Shown: positions 35,460 through 45,738, counted from the stretch's first letter. The stretch: 64,000 bases of DNA from an uncultured Bacteroidales bacterium (GCA_949296645.1 CASFPH010000001.1:74299-138298); one strand, 5' to 3'. Translations and numbers: made by a program. The notes: a model not told the origin generated them from the sequence alone.

Positions 35460-38400
35460 TCAGAAAGCCATATCCTTGACTATACTGTATTCCAGTCCGG
35501 TAGTGTCAAGATAACCCATAAAGTCATCCGTAGGTGCCACAGCATACTTCTTCGAAAAGAACTCGACATTAAGTCTGTTTGAATAATCCAGTATATTCAA
35601 CACAAGAAGGGCTTTTCCATGATTATGCTTCAATGCCTGCTTCAATGAAGACCTGAAACCTGAATTGATCCTTTCAACAGGCAGATTTATCCTGATTTCC
35701 TTCACAAAACTTTCTTTTGTGTTCGAAAGCAGCATCATGCCGCGCACCTTCAGCTCATATTCGGTTTTCTCACCCTTTTCCTCGGCATTTCTCGCCGCAG
35801 CAAATCCGAATTTGGGAGCTATGCCACATTTAAGCAGAAGCGGCATCCCTTCCTGGGCATACTGCATGTACTGTTCATAATCCTTTCCAAAAAGAGAAAA
35901 CGACGAAGAACCGGAATAATCCTCAATTGTAAACGTACAGAACGGTTTGCCGCTCTTTTTAGAAGTCGACTGCCTTACGGAAGTAACAAGCCCGGCTATC
36001 GTCACTTCCCTGTTCTGCATCGAAGTATCCCCGGAATTGACCGCAGACACCATATCCAGAACCTGCGAGATACCCGCACTTGCAAAATTCTTCATCTCGA
36101 ACCTGTAGGCATCAAGAGGGTGAGCCGAAAGATACATGCCGACAAGTTCCTTCTCCTTCTTCAGAAACTCAAGATCATTATATTCCGTAACGACAGGGAT
36201 TGCCGGCGGAACAGGCTTTATCGTTTCACAATCCCCGAAAAGCGATGCCCCTGCGGAAGCGGAATCGTTCTGCACCTTGTTTCCGAATCTCATAAGAGAT
36301 TCAAGGAATGTCTCGCCTTTAGAATCCGTAACTGAAAATACAGCCCTGTTCACATCCTTGAAACAGTCGAACGCCCCTGAATAGACAAGAGATTCAACCG
36401 TACGTTTGTTGACTGAATTAAGATTCACCCTTGATACGAAATCGAAAATATCCGTAAAGAGTCCCCCTGATTCCCTCGCCGCTATAATCGAATCCACGGC
36501 AGAACCTCCGACTCCCTTGACTCCCGCCATTCCGAAACGAATGTTTCCGTCCTTGTTCACCGTAAAGGAATTGGAACTTTCATTCACATCCGGGCCAAGC
36601 ACCGCAATCCCCATTTTCCTGCACTCATCCATGAGCTTGGTGATTTCAGTAATATCATTCAGGTTCTTGCTCAGGGTTGCTGCCATATACTCGGCAGGAT
36701 AGTTGGCTTTCAGGAATGCCGTCTGATAACCTACCCATGCATAACATGTAGCATGGGATTTGTTGAATGCATATTGTGCAAAAGCCTCCCAATCCTTCCA
36801 TATCTTTTCCAGCATTTCGGCTGAATGGCCGTTCTTCTGACCGCCTTCCATAAACAGGGTCTTAAGCTCGGCCATCTTGTCCGCAAGCTTCTTACCCATA
36901 GCCTTCCTCAATCCGTCCGCCTGGCCTTTGGTAAACCCGGCAAGTTTCTGGGACAGAAGCATCACCTGCTCCTGATATACAGTAATACCGTAAGTATCGG
37001 ACAAATATTCTTCCATCTCCGGAAGATCGTATTCTATCGGCTTCTTGCCGTTCTTTCTGTCTACGAAATCAGGTATATATTCCAGAGGGCCCGGTCGGTA
37101 GAGAGCATTCATGGCTATCAGATCCTCGAACCTCGTTGGTTTCAGTTCCCTGAGCCATTTCTTCATTCCGTCCGACTCGAACTGGAACGTACCTGTAGTA
37201 TCACCGCGTCCGAAAAGATCGTATGTAGCCTGGTCCGTAAGGGAAATCCTGGAGACATCCAGGTCTATTCCCCTTGACTTTTTTATATTGGAGACAGTAT
37301 CCTTTATTATCGAAAGGGTCTTGAGGCCGAGGAAGTCCATCTTGAGCATTCCCACCTCTTCGATATACGATCCTTCATATTGGGACACCCACATATCCGC
37401 ACCTGTATCCTTGTCCTTCGCTATGGAAATGGGAATGAAATTGGTAAGGTCATCCCTGCCGATAAGTATCGCACAGGCATGCACACCAGTATTGCGTACG
37501 GTTCCCTCCAGTCTCTTTGCATATTCTATAGTGTCATGCAGTATCTTGTTGTCGGAATTATAAGCCTCCTTGATCTCGGGAACATACTTTATGCAATTTG
37601 GGATATTTACCTTGGGCGGCTTGTCCTTACCTTCCTCATTGAACGTGAACTTGTCAGGTATGGCCTTGGTCAACCTGTCGGATTCGGAAAGGGGAAGCTG
37701 CTGTATTCGCGCCACATCCTTTATGGCGCTTTTGGTAGCCATAGTTCCGAAAGTAATCACATGAGACACATGGTCTTTTCCGTATTTCTGCTCCACATAC
37801 TCCAGGACACGGCTTCTTCCGTCATCGTCGAAATCTATATCTATATCCGGCATGGATATTCGGTCCGGATTCAGGAATCTCTCGAAGAGAAGGTCATACT
37901 TGACAGGATCTATCTGGGTTATTCCGAGACAGTATGCCACCACCGAACCGGCTGCAGAACCTCTGCCGGGTCCCACTGAAACGCCCATGTTCCTTGCCGC
38001 ATTGATGAAATCCTGAACTATGAGGAAATAATCCGGGAATCCCATTTTCTTTATGGTCGCAAGCTCGAAATCTATTCGTTCGGTATGCACTGGGGAAAGA
38101 TCCTCACCGTAGTTTTTTCTCGCTCCTTCATAAGTCAGATGCCTGAGATATGCATTGGAATCCTCGAATTCCGCCGGAATAGGAAAATTCGGCATGATAG
38201 GCTTCGAATCTATATTGTATACCTCAACCTTATCCGCTATCTCCAATGTATTTTCAAGAATTTCAGGATGATCGGAAAATATTTCCGACATTTCCTCCGT
38301 CGTCTTCAGATATTCCTGCCATGTATAACGCAACCTGTCCGGATCATCATAGTTGGCATTGGTCGTAAGACATATCAGTCTGTCATGTGCAGGCGCATCT

Positions 38401-39065
38401 TCCTTTGAAACAAAATGCACGTCATTCGTCGCGATACATTTCACGCCATGCTTCGCAGCCAGACCGAATATAAGTTCCGCTACCTTTTCCTGCTGCACGT
38501 AGACAGTATGATCTGCCTCCGGTATATCCGTCTTATGCCTTTGGACTTCGAGATAATAATCATCGCCGAAAAGATTCCTGTACCATTCTATGGTTTTTTC
38601 CGCCTCTTCGATATCATCCCGGCTCAAAGCCCTGGCTACCTCCCCGGCAAGACAGGCTGAAGAACAGATAAGTCCTTCGTGGTACTTTTCAAGCAGTTCC
38701 CTGTCTATTCGCGGCTTATAGTAATACCCTTCGATAAACCCGTATGAACAAAGCTTTACAAGGTTCCTGTATCCCTTTATATTCTTTGCCAGCAATATGA
38801 GATGGTACGAACTCTGGTCTTCCTTTCCCCTTTTGAGGAAACGGCTTTCCTTTGCGACATACACCTCACATCCGACAATCGGCTTAACATCCGGAAATTT
38901 CGGTGCGGTCTTCAGGAATTCCTTCACACCGAACATGTTGCCGTGATCAGTGATTGCGAGTGCGGGCTGTCCGTTCTCCTTCGCCTTTTCAAACAGTTTG
39001 GAAATCTGTGCGGCCCCGTCGAGAACCGAATAATAGGTATGAACGTGTAGATGTACGAATGACAT
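35460..39065 (-). CDS. dnaE: DNA polymerase III subunit alpha
   Basis: Replicative polymerase, 1201 residues, class C family. PHP domain at the start (FVHLHVHTYYSVLDGAA, AITDHGNMFG), palm with the catalytic aspartates in MPDIDIDFDDDGR (~402) and the third in LKMDFLGLKTL (~555), fingers/thumb (RPGPLEYIP, ATCYAWVGYQTAFLKANYPAEYMAA), tandem helix-hairpin-helix, and an OB fold near 975-1070 (VTIAGLVTSVRQSTSKKSGKPF). No proofreading exonuclease insertion is seen, as expected for DnaE1-type. Confidence 0.97.
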   Translation of the reverse strand: MSFVHLHVHTYYSVLDGAAQISKLFEKAKENGQPALAITDHGNMFGVKEFLKTAPKFPDVKPIVGCEVYVAKESRFLKRGKEDQSSYHLILLAKNIKGYRNLVKLCSYGFIEGYYYKPRIDRELLEKYHEGLICSSACLAGEVARALSRDDIEEAEKTIEWYRNLFGDDYYLEVQRHKTDIPEADHTVYVQQEKVAELIFGLAAKHGVKCIATNDVHFVSKEDAPAHDRLICLTTNANYDDPDRLRYTWQEYLKTTEEMSEIFSDHPEILENTLEIADKVEVYNIDSKPIMPNFPIPAEFEDSNAYLRHLTYEGARKNYGEDLSPVHTERIDFELATIKKMGFPDYFLIVQDFINAARNMGVSVGPGRGSAAGSVVAYCLGITQIDPVKYDLLFERFLNPDRISMPDIDIDFDDDGRSRVLEYVEQKYGKDHVSHVITFGTMATKSAIKDVARIQQLPLSESDRLTKAIPDKFTFNEEGKDKPPKVNIPNCIKYVPEIKEAYNSDNKILHDTIEYAKRLEGTVRNTGVHACAILIGRDDLTNFIPISIAKDKDTGADMWVSQYEGSYIEEVGMLKMDFLGLKTLSIIKDTVSNIKKSRGIDLDVSRISLTDQATYDLFGRGDTTGTFQFESDGMKKWLRELKPTRFEDLIAMNALYRPGPLEYIPDFVDRKNGKKPIEYDLPEMEEYLSDTYGITVYQEQVMLLSQKLAGFTKGQADGLRKAMGKKLADKMAELKTLFMEGGQKNGHSAEMLEKIWKDWEAFAQYAFNKSHATCYAWVGYQTAFLKANYPAEYMAATLSKNLNDITEITKLMDECRKMGIAVLGPDVNESSNSFTVNKDGNIRFGMAGVKGVGGSAVDSIIAARESGGLFTDIFDFVSRVNLNSVNKRTVESLVYSGAFDCFKDVNRAVFSVTDSKGETFLESLMRFGNKVQNDSASAGASLFGDCETIKPVPPAIPVVTEYNDLEFLKKEKELVGMYLSAHPLDAYRFEMKNFASAGISQVLDMVSAVNSGDTSMQNREVTIAGLVTSVRQSTSKKSGKPFCTFTIEDYSGSSSFSLFGKDYEQYMQYAQEGMPLLLKCGIAPKFGFAAARNAEEKGEKTEYELKVRGMMLLSNTKESFVKEIRINLPVERINSGFRSSLKQALKHNHGKALLVLNILDYSNRLNVEFFSKKYAVAPTDDFMGYLDTTGLEYSIVKDMAF

Positions 39066-39070
39066 GTCGG

Positions 39071-39096
39071 AAATATATGGTCATAAATATATGGTC
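39071..39096. repeat. 12-base direct repeat in the dnaE leader
   Basis: AAATATATGGTC occurs at 39071-39082 and 39085-39096 (period 14), just upstream of dnaE. On the minus strand each copy supplies TATATTT followed by C or A, near-matches to the -7 box. It may be a duplicated promoter or chance. Confidence 0.6.
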
Positions 39097-39125
39097 GGAA
39101 ATCGATACTGTCGGTGACAATAAAA

Positions 39126-40643
39126 TCAGATCAGCGGCTCGCCGGTCATTTCCTCAGGCTGCGGAATGCCCATAAGCTTAAGTACCGTCGGCGCTATATC
39201 CGCAAGCTTGCCGTCCTTTACAGACTTTATCTCGTCATCCACGACTATGAAAGGAACAGGATTCAGCGAATGTGCCGTATTCGGCGTTCCGTCAGGATTT
39301 ACAGCATTGTCGGCATTGCCATGGTCAGCTGTAATCAGCACGGTATATCCGTTGGCGACAGCGCATTTCACAACCTTGTCCACGCATGCATCTACAGTCT
39401 TGACTGCCTTGCATATAGCATCATATACACCCGTATGCCCTACCATATCTCCGTTGGCAAAATTAAGTATCACGAGATCGTGTCTGCGGGTATCCAGATC
39501 ATTGATCAGAGCTTCCGCCACCTCGGGAGCACTCATTTCAGGCTTCAGGTCATATGTCTCCACTTTGGGCGAATTTATAAGTATTCTGTCCTCATTATCG
39601 AAAACGTCTTCCCTTCCGCCGGAGAAGAAGAACGTCACATGAGCATATTTCTCCGTCTCGGCTATTCTCAATTGTCTCTTTCCCGCAGCCGAAACTACCT
39701 CTCCGAGCGTATTCTTCACGTTTTCCTTGTCGAAAAGTATATGCAGCCCTGTAAACTTGTCATCATAAGGAGTCAGACAACAATAATACAGATCCATTTT
39801 CTTCATACCCATCTCTGGCATATCCGCCTGCGTCAACACACTTGTTATTTCACGCGCCCTGTCGTTACGGAAATTGAAAAATATAACCGCATCACCGTTT
39901 TCGAGCAGGCCTACGGACTTCCCGTCCCCGTCGACAATCGTTACAGGCTTGATGAATTCATCAGTAACACCCTCCCCATATGATTCCTTTACCGCATCCG
40001 CAGCTGAAACAGCCTTCCGGCCTTCTCCCCTGACAAGAAGATCATACGCCTGTTTTATCCTTTCCCATCTCTTGTCCCTGTCCATAGCATAGAAACGTCC
40101 CACAACGGAAGCTATCTTCCCGGTTGAAGCCTTCATTTTCGACTCAAGTTCTTCTATGAACCCGAGACCGCTCTTGGGGTCGGTATCCCTTCCGTCCATA
40201 AAACAGTGCACGAATACCTTATCCAGCCCGTACTCTTTCGCCACTTCCAGAAACCCGTAAAGATGGTCAAGAGAACTGTGCACTCCGCCATGGGAACACA
40301 ACCCCATGAAATGAAGTCCTGCACCGGTTCGCTTGACATAATCGTATACAGCCTTTATTTCCGCATTTTCGAGGAGTCTGTGCTCCCTGCATGCAATATT
40401 TATCTTGACAAGATCCTGATAAACAATCCTGCCCGCCCCGATGTTAAGATGTCCTACCTCGGAATTCCCCATCTGCCCGTCAGGAAGACCGACGAATTCC
40501 CCGCATGCCATAAGGCGCGAATGTGCATGAGCGGATGTAAGGGCTTCAATGGCAGGAGCCCCCTGAGTAAAAATGGCATTTGATTTGTCATGTTTACCGA
40601 TTCCCCATCCGTCAAGAATCATTAACAGCACTTTCCTATTCAT
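39126..40643 (-). CDS. gpmI: 2,3-bisphosphoglycerate-independent phosphoglycerate mutase
   Basis: Interconverts 3- and 2-phosphoglycerate in glycolysis; 505 residues, Mn-dependent alkaline-phosphatase-like. N-terminal [18 protein letters not shown] with the first metal Asp; the serine nucleophile is in [16 protein letters not shown] (~residue 60); HCFMDGRDT, the ADHGNADN metal motif near 445, and HSLNPVPF follow. All metal ligands are present. Upstream of dnaE by 60 bases, so the two may share a transcript. Confidence 0.96.
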   Translation of the reverse strand: MNRKVLLMILDGWGIGKHDKSNAIFTQGAPAIEALTSAHAHSRLMACGEFVGLPDGQMGNSEVGHLNIGAGRIVYQDLVKINIACREHRLLENAEIKAVYDYVKRTGAGLHFMGLCSHGGVHSSLDHLYGFLEVAKEYGLDKVFVHCFMDGRDTDPKSGLGFIEELESKMKASTGKIASVVGRFYAMDRDKRWERIKQAYDLLVRGEGRKAVSAADAVKESYGEGVTDEFIKPVTIVDGDGKSVGLLENGDAVIFFNFRNDRAREITSVLTQADMPEMGMKKMDLYYCCLTPYDDKFTGLHILFDKENVKNTLGEVVSAAGKRQLRIAETEKYAHVTFFFSGGREDVFDNEDRILINSPKVETYDLKPEMSAPEVAEALINDLDTRRHDLVILNFANGDMVGHTGVYDAICKAVKTVDACVDKVVKCAVANGYTVLITADHGNADNAVNPDGTPNTAHSLNPVPFIVVDDEIKSVKDGKLADIAPTVLKLMGIPQPEEMTGEPLI

Positions 40644-40697
40644 AAGACTATATATTAAATATTTTCATTATTATACATACAATAGCACAAAAAAGTT

Positions 40698-40705
40698 TAT
40701 TTTTG
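40698..40705 (+). promoter_or_regulatory. Candidate -7 box TATTTTTG before rnr
   Basis: Exact TAnnTTTG match 20 bases before the rnr ATG, in the 81-base gap between divergent gpmI and rnr. No -33 match and no clear gpmI box. Confidence 0.5.
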
Positions 40706-40724
40706 AGCAACAAAACATTCAAAC

Positions 40725-42941
40725 ATGAGCAGATCAGGCAAACGCAGATCAGGATCAAAGTCCGGAAAAAGAACCGGTAAAAGATCAGACAAAGGTAAAA
40801 CAGTTTCATCAAAAAATAAAAAATCCGGAAGAATACGTGAACTTGCCGTCGGCAAAGTCGGCATGACAAGGGAAGGATACGCGTTCATAAGTGTGGAAGG
40901 CCGCGATGAAGACATATTTGTTCCGGCAAGGAAAACAAGACACGCACTCAACGGAGATACCGTAAGGGTATCGTTCCTGAATGACCCTAAACAGCCCAAA
41001 AAGGCAGAAGGGGAAGTTGTGGAAATTCTGGAAAGATCCGCAAGACCGCACATAGGAATACTGCAGATGTCCGGAGGAAGGGCATGGGTGATAATGGAAG
41101 CCAGAAACATGCCCTACGACATTTCCGTTCCGGCAGACAAGGTAAACCCTGCAGACAACGGCAAAAAGGTTGCCGTACGAATAATAGGATGGCCGGACAA
41201 TGAGGATGAACCTCAAGGCATCATTACAGACGTTCTGGGATTGCCGGGAGAAAACAACACCGAAATGCATGCGATTCTTACGGAATTCGGTCTGCCTTAC
41301 AGATTCGATGACAAGGTAGAGGCCGAAGCTGCAAAAATATCCTCCAGAATAACGAAAAAGGAAATCGCATCTAGAAGAGACTACAGACAGTACTGCACGT
41401 TTACCATAGATCCAAAAGACGCCAAGGACTTCGATGATGCCGTTTCCATAAGAAAACTTGAAAACGGCAACTGGGAAGTAGGCGTACATATCGCGGATGT
41501 CACTCATTATGTAAAACCGGACTCGCTCGTAGAAAAAGAAGCGTCGGAAAGAGGCACATCGGTATATCTGGTAGACAGGACAGTACCGATGCTTCCTGAA
41601 AAACTGTCCAACAAACTTTGTTCACTTCGTCCTGACGAAGACAAACTGACATTCTCCGCCATATTCGAAATGGACGGCAAGGCACATGTGATAAACAGAT
41701 GGTTCGGCAGGACAGTAATAAGATCGGACTACAGGTTCGACTATGATTCCGCTCAGGAAATCATTAAGGGAGGGGAAGGTCCTCTCAAGGACGAAATGCT
41801 GCAGCTCTGGGATCTGGCATCACAGATGAGGAAAAGAAGGTTCGATGCAGGAGCCATCAGCTTCGAAAGACCGGAAATGAAAATAGAAGTGGACAAAAAA
41901 GGCAAACCGATAAGGATTGTCCGCAAGGTATCGTTCGAAGCCAACTGGCTTATAGAGGAATTCATGCTTCTTGCCAACAGGGAAGTGGCAGAAGAAGTAT
42001 CAAGAAGGATGGGTATGAAAAAACCTACCTTCGTATACAGGATACATGACGAACCAGACCTTGAAAAAGTAGCCAACCTGAGAAATTTCATACATCACTT
42101 CGGTTATTCGATGGGGCCTACCGAAAATGCGAAGTCCCTCGCATACGAGCTGAACGGCCTTCTAAAAAAGGTAAAGGACAAGCCTGAAGCCTCGGCTATC
42201 GAAATAATAGCCCTGCGTACTATGGCAAGGGCGGAATACTCGGTCGACAACGTAGGGCACTATGGCCTCAGATTCGATTACTACACCCACTTCACATCGC
42301 CCATAAGACGCTATCCGGACATGATGGTCCACAGGCTTCTTGCACATTATCTTGAGAAAAAGCAATCCGTCAAGAAAGACTTTTATGAAAAAAAGTGCAA
42401 GTATTCTTCAGAAAGGGAACAGCTTGCAACGGAAGCAGAAAGGGCAAGCATTAAATACAAGATGGTCGAATTCATGCTTGACAAACTCGGCAATATATAT
42501 GACGGAACCGTTTCAGGTGTCACCGAATGGGGAATCTATGTAGAAATAGACGACACCAAAGTCGAAGGAATGGTCGCCCTCCGTGACATAAAGGAAGATT
42601 ATTTCGTATTCAACGAAGAGGAATACTGCGTCACCGGAAAGGAAAGCGGCATCAGATTCACACTCGGAGACCGGGTTAAAATCAAGGTAATAAAAGCCGA
42701 TCTCACACAGAAACAGTTGGACTACCAGCTTGTTATCGAAGGCACGGCTCTTGAATCCGCCGGACAGAAAATGCACGGCATACATGAAGTGCAGGACATC
42801 CCGGGCGTAAAAAAAGGGAGTAAGGCACGTAAGGAAAACAAGTCCGGAAAACAAACCGGAGCAAAATCCGCAAAACGGACCGCGGACAAGACCGGCCCTG
42901 AAAAAGCCACAAAAAAAACGAAAAAACCAAAGAAGAAATAA
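40725..42941 (+). CDS. rnr: Ribonuclease R
   Basis: 3'-5' exoribonuclease that degrades structured RNA; 738 residues. Order: very basic N-terminal tail of ~35 residues (Lys, Arg, Ser, Gly), cold-shock OB domains (GKVGMTREGYAFISVEGRDEDIFVP), RNB catalytic domain with the Asp cluster TIDPKDAKDFDDAV (~225-240) and HYGLRFDYYTHFTSPIRRYPD, S1 domain (YDGTVSGVTEWGIYVEI), and a second Lys-rich tail of ~45 residues at the C-terminus. Both tails probably bind RNA or ribosomes. Confidence 0.96.
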   Translation: MSRSGKRRSGSKSGKRTGKRSDKGKTVSSKNKKSGRIRELAVGKVGMTREGYAFISVEGRDEDIFVPARKTRHALNGDTVRVSFLNDPKQPKKAEGEVVEILERSARPHIGILQMSGGRAWVIMEARNMPYDISVPADKVNPADNGKKVAVRIIGWPDNEDEPQGIITDVLGLPGENNTEMHAILTEFGLPYRFDDKVEAEAAKISSRITKKEIASRRDYRQYCTFTIDPKDAKDFDDAVSIRKLENGNWEVGVHIADVTHYVKPDSLVEKEASERGTSVYLVDRTVPMLPEKLSNKLCSLRPDEDKLTFSAIFEMDGKAHVINRWFGRTVIRSDYRFDYDSAQEIIKGGEGPLKDEMLQLWDLASQMRKRRFDAGAISFERPEMKIEVDKKGKPIRIVRKVSFEANWLIEEFMLLANREVAEEVSRRMGMKKPTFVYRIHDEPDLEKVANLRNFIHHFGYSMGPTENAKSLAYELNGLLKKVKDKPEASAIEIIALRTMARAEYSVDNVGHYGLRFDYYTHFTSPIRRYPDMMVHRLLAHYLEKKQSVKKDFYEKKCKYSSEREQLATEAERASIKYKMVEFMLDKLGNIYDGTVSGVTEWGIYVEIDDTKVEGMVALRDIKEDYFVFNEEEYCVTGKESGIRFTLGDRVKIKVIKADLTQKQLDYQLVIEGTALESAGQKMHGIHEVQDIPGVKKGSKARKENKSGKQTGAKSAKRTADKTGPEKATKKTKKPKKK

Positions 42942-42974
42942 ATTGACATTACTAACCTTTCAAAACATTATTAT

Positions 42975-44396
42975 ATGAGCGGATTTTTCGGATGTATTTC
43001 CAGAAAAGACTGTGTTGCAGACGTATTCTACGGCACCGACTATCACTCCCATCTTGGAACAAAAAAGGCCGGGATGGCATTTTACAACGGCTCTGAATTT
43101 GTCAGATCCATACACAGCATAGAAAGTGCATATTTCAGGAACAAGTTCGAAAATGAACTTACGAGATTTGCAGGGTCATGCCAGGGAATAGGCATAATAA
43201 GCGACATGGAATCCCAGCCTATAACAATAACCTCTCATCTCGGACGCTATTCCGTAGTTTGTGTCGGAAAAATAACCAACGTTGATGAAATAGCTACAGA
43301 ACTTCTTAAAAAAAGGACCCACTTTGCTGAATTGTCGGAATCGACCATCAACCCCACCGAAGTTGTCAGTATACTCATAAATCAGGGAGAAACCTTCAAG
43401 GAGGGCATAGAAAACGTATACAACACGATAAAAGGCTCATGCTCCTTCCTTATACTTACTGACAGCTGCATATATGCATGCAGGGACAAATACGGAAGGA
43501 CACCGATCATAGTCGGCAAGAACGATTTCGGATACGTGGTAGCATCCGAAAGTTCGTCATTCACGAATCTCGGATATGAAATGGTACGTGACCTCGGTCC
43601 TGGAGAGGCGGCAAGAGTATCCAAAGACGGAATAACCTCAATAATAGGACCGTCCTGCAAAAAACAGATATGCTCTTTCCTCTGGGTATACTACGGATAC
43701 CCTTCAGCATACTACGAAGGCATAAACGTAGAAGACTGCAGATACAGATGCGGTGCGGCAATAGCAAAAAGAGATGATCTGAAGCCGGATTTTGCAGCCG
43801 GCATCCCGGACTCAGGAGTAGGACACGCAATAGGCTACTCCAATCAGATGGGAATCCCGTACAAGCGTCCGTTCGTAAAATACACCCCTACATGGCCGAG
43901 AAGTTTCATGCCTCAGAACCAGAGCATGAGGGACCTTGTTGCGAAAATGAAGCTTCTTCCAAACGAGACATTCACCAAAGGATCCAGAATCGCATTTCTG
44001 GACGACTCAATAGTAAGAGGGACACAACTCAAGGATAATGTAGTCAAACTTAAAGAATGCGGGGTAAAGGAAGTACATATCAGAATCGCATGCCCGCCGC
44101 TCGTATATCCATGCGAATTTCTGAACTTCTCTACATCAAGATCTACATTCGACCTGTTCACAAGACGTGTGATCAGGGACCTCGAAGGCACATCCGACCT
44201 CACGGAAGAAATACTCAAACCGTACACCGACCCTGATTCGGAAAAATACGCAAGGATGATAGAAGTCATGAAAGAGCACCTGCAGCTCGATTCCCTCAAA
44301 TTCCAGAGACTCGACGACCTGATTGAAGCGATAGGACTTCCGAAAGAAGACCTCTGCACACACTGCTGGGATAACTCAAGCTACGGACACAAATAA
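42975..44396 (+). CDS. Amidophosphoribosyltransferase (PurF) paralogue without the N-terminal cysteine
   Basis: 473 residues with the PurF two-domain layout. The N-terminal Ntn glutaminase-like domain starts MSGFFGCISRKD, so the catalytic Cys that should follow Met is Ser; a Cys exists only at position 7. The C-terminal type I PRTase domain is intact: the PRPP loop FLDDSIVRGTQLKDN, GIPDSGVGHAIGYS, and KYTPTWPRSFM. Bacteroidetes are known to encode a second PurF-like protein beginning MGGFFG alongside a true PurF; this one belongs there. It probably cannot use glutamine itself and may use ammonia or have another role. It follows rnr by 33 bases. Confidence 0.87.
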   Translation: MSGFFGCISRKDCVADVFYGTDYHSHLGTKKAGMAFYNGSEFVRSIHSIESAYFRNKFENELTRFAGSCQGIGIISDMESQPITITSHLGRYSVVCVGKITNVDEIATELLKKRTHFAELSESTINPTEVVSILINQGETFKEGIENVYNTIKGSCSFLILTDSCIYACRDKYGRTPIIVGKNDFGYVVASESSSFTNLGYEMVRDLGPGEAARVSKDGITSIIGPSCKKQICSFLWVYYGYPSAYYEGINVEDCRYRCGAAIAKRDDLKPDFAAGIPDSGVGHAIGYSNQMGIPYKRPFVKYTPTWPRSFMPQNQSMRDLVAKMKLLPNETFTKGSRIAFLDDSIVRGTQLKDNVVKLKECGVKEVHIRIACPPLVYPCEFLNFSTSRSTFDLFTRRVIRDLEGTSDLTEEILKPYTDPDSEKYARMIEVMKEHLQLDSLKFQRLDDLIEAIGLPKEDLCTHCWDNSSYGHK

Positions 44397-44416
44397 GAAT
44401 TCCGAAATCAAAAAAC

Positions 44417-44448
44417 ACCCCAAAAGTTTTTTGTCTAACTTTTGGGGT
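44417..44448 (-). terminator. Intrinsic terminator (second of two) after the lipoprotein gene
   Basis: Perfect 12-bp stem ACCCCAAAAGTT / AACTTTTGGGGT with an 8-base loop. On the minus strand it is followed by GTTTTTTG, giving a T6 tract, so it ends transcription arriving from the lipoprotein gene. On the plus strand no T-tract follows. Confidence 0.75.
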
Positions 44449-44464
44449 ACACTTCAAAATGAAA

Positions 44465-44497
44465 ATTCTGACGCGCCCCTTCAAGGTGCGTCAGAAT
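44465..44497 (-). terminator. Intrinsic terminator (first of two) after the lipoprotein gene
   Basis: Ten-base perfect stem ATTCTGACGC / GCGTCAGAAT with a C-rich loop (extra pairing possible in CCTT/AAGG). On the minus strand a T-rich stretch TTTTCATTTTG follows. It lies 19 bases after the lipoprotein stop. Confidence 0.7.
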
Positions 44498-44515
44498 ATG
44501 CAGGATCTTGAATTC

Positions 44516-45724
44516 CTATAGACTCCAGCCTTTTGTCCAATCGTTTTCAGGATCCACAGCACCTGCATAGGATGCAGATGTAAAGAATATGTCACTTACA
44601 CTTACACCTCCGTCGATTATACCTTTGAAAACATCTGAAAGGGATATCTTCTGCTGCACCTTGTTGCCCGCTTCAACAAACATGTTCGAAGTGTAGATAC
44701 CTTCTTTCGAATTCATATCCTTTTCAAGGAGGATATTCTGAAGTTTCGATACACCGTCCTTCAGAGCATTTTCAGTTTCTTCGGTTTCTACTGTAAGGCA
44801 CTGAGGTTTTCCAATTACAATTGCATTGTAAAGTTCGACCTGTGTTCCGGCACGGAGCCTGACGCCTCTCTTGTTATCTTCGGAACCGTTGCCGACCAAA
44901 GTGACATTGGATATTACCGGGTGGGAAACCGGAGTCAGTGCAGGATTGTCGCTATGATTGTCAGCTTCCATAAGACAGTCGCATTCGGCTACTTCCTGTA
45001 CTCCCACAAGGAACTGGGCCTTGCCTGTCCAGCCCTCTGTCCAGTCGAAAAGGTCATCCGTATTGTCTGTCGAAATAAGATATTTCACGTTTACAGTACC
45101 GCCGAACCACTCGAATCCGTCATCAGAACCTTTATAAGCCTGAAGATACTCACATACAGTACCGTTGCCAACGCCATAGAAAGTGAATCCGTTCGCTTCC
45201 TTTTCTTCGCTGAAAGGATATCCGGCATATTCTATCCTTATGTATTTAAGGACGCCCGAATTGTCTGCAGCATCGTCACCTCCGTAAACGGCATCACCTA
45301 TCTCGGATTTGCCGGTCTTGCCAGGCACATTGATTGGAGCCTTTCCGCAAATATGAAGGCCGCCCCATGCACCGTGCTCCTTCTTCTCGGAGGTCATTAC
45401 TATCGGCTTGTCAGCCGTACCCTGGGCATCGATTCTGGCTCCCTGCTCGATAAGGATATAATCTACTACCTTGTCGTCCTTTGCAATAATGGTTACGCCA
45501 GGTTCTATTGTAAGCGTCGCACCGTTCTTTACATGGAAACTTCCGTTAAGCGTGTAGGATTCCCCGCTCTTGAGCGTAAGATCCTTGGTTATTTCACCTA
45601 CAAGTTCGTTGTTCCCGTCACCGCCGTCTCCGCCATCACCGCCGTTTCCGCCTTTTTTTTCACAGGAAACCATTACTGACATGGCTGCAAAAGCCAATGC
45701 AACAAATTTAAATTCTCTTTTCAT
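44516..45724 (-). CDS. Beta-helix-like surface lipoprotein, partner of the adjacent TonB receptor
   Basis: 402 residues. Lipobox VMVSC (Cys ~21) predicts a lipoprotein; directly after it is a Gly-Asp low-complexity linker (GGNGGDGGDGGDGN). The rest resembles the family of Bacteroidetes proteins with repeated strands: ANLTIEPGVTI-like ATLTIEPGVTIIA, GTADKPIVMTS, HGAWGGLHICGKAP, GGDDAADNSGVLKYIRIEYAGYP, and EWFGGTVNVKYL. Such proteins are usually encoded with a TonB-dependent receptor, and this gene follows one by 14 bases. The ligand is unknown. An A8 tract (45653-45660 on the plus strand as T8) just after the lipobox codon could slip. Two terminators end the unit. Confidence 0.8.
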   Translation of the reverse strand: MKREFKFVALAFAAMSVMVSCEKKGGNGGDGGDGGDGNNELVGEITKDLTLKSGESYTLNGSFHVKNGATLTIEPGVTIIAKDDKVVDYILIEQGARIDAQGTADKPIVMTSEKKEHGAWGGLHICGKAPINVPGKTGKSEIGDAVYGGDDAADNSGVLKYIRIEYAGYPFSEEKEANGFTFYGVGNGTVCEYLQAYKGSDDGFEWFGGTVNVKYLISTDNTDDLFDWTEGWTGKAQFLVGVQEVAECDCLMEADNHSDNPALTPVSHPVISNVTLVGNGSEDNKRGVRLRAGTQVELYNAIVIGKPQCLTVETEETENALKDGVSKLQNILLEKDMNSKEGIYTSNMFVEAGNKVQQKISLSDVFKGIIDGGVSVSDIFFTSASYAGAVDPENDWTKGWSL

Positions 45725-45738
45725 AAAAATTGTGTTTA

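Noticed and set aside
44417-44448. Terminator of the plus-strand PurF-like gene
   Set aside because: No T-tract follows on the plus strand; it suits the minus-strand gene. It might slow both.
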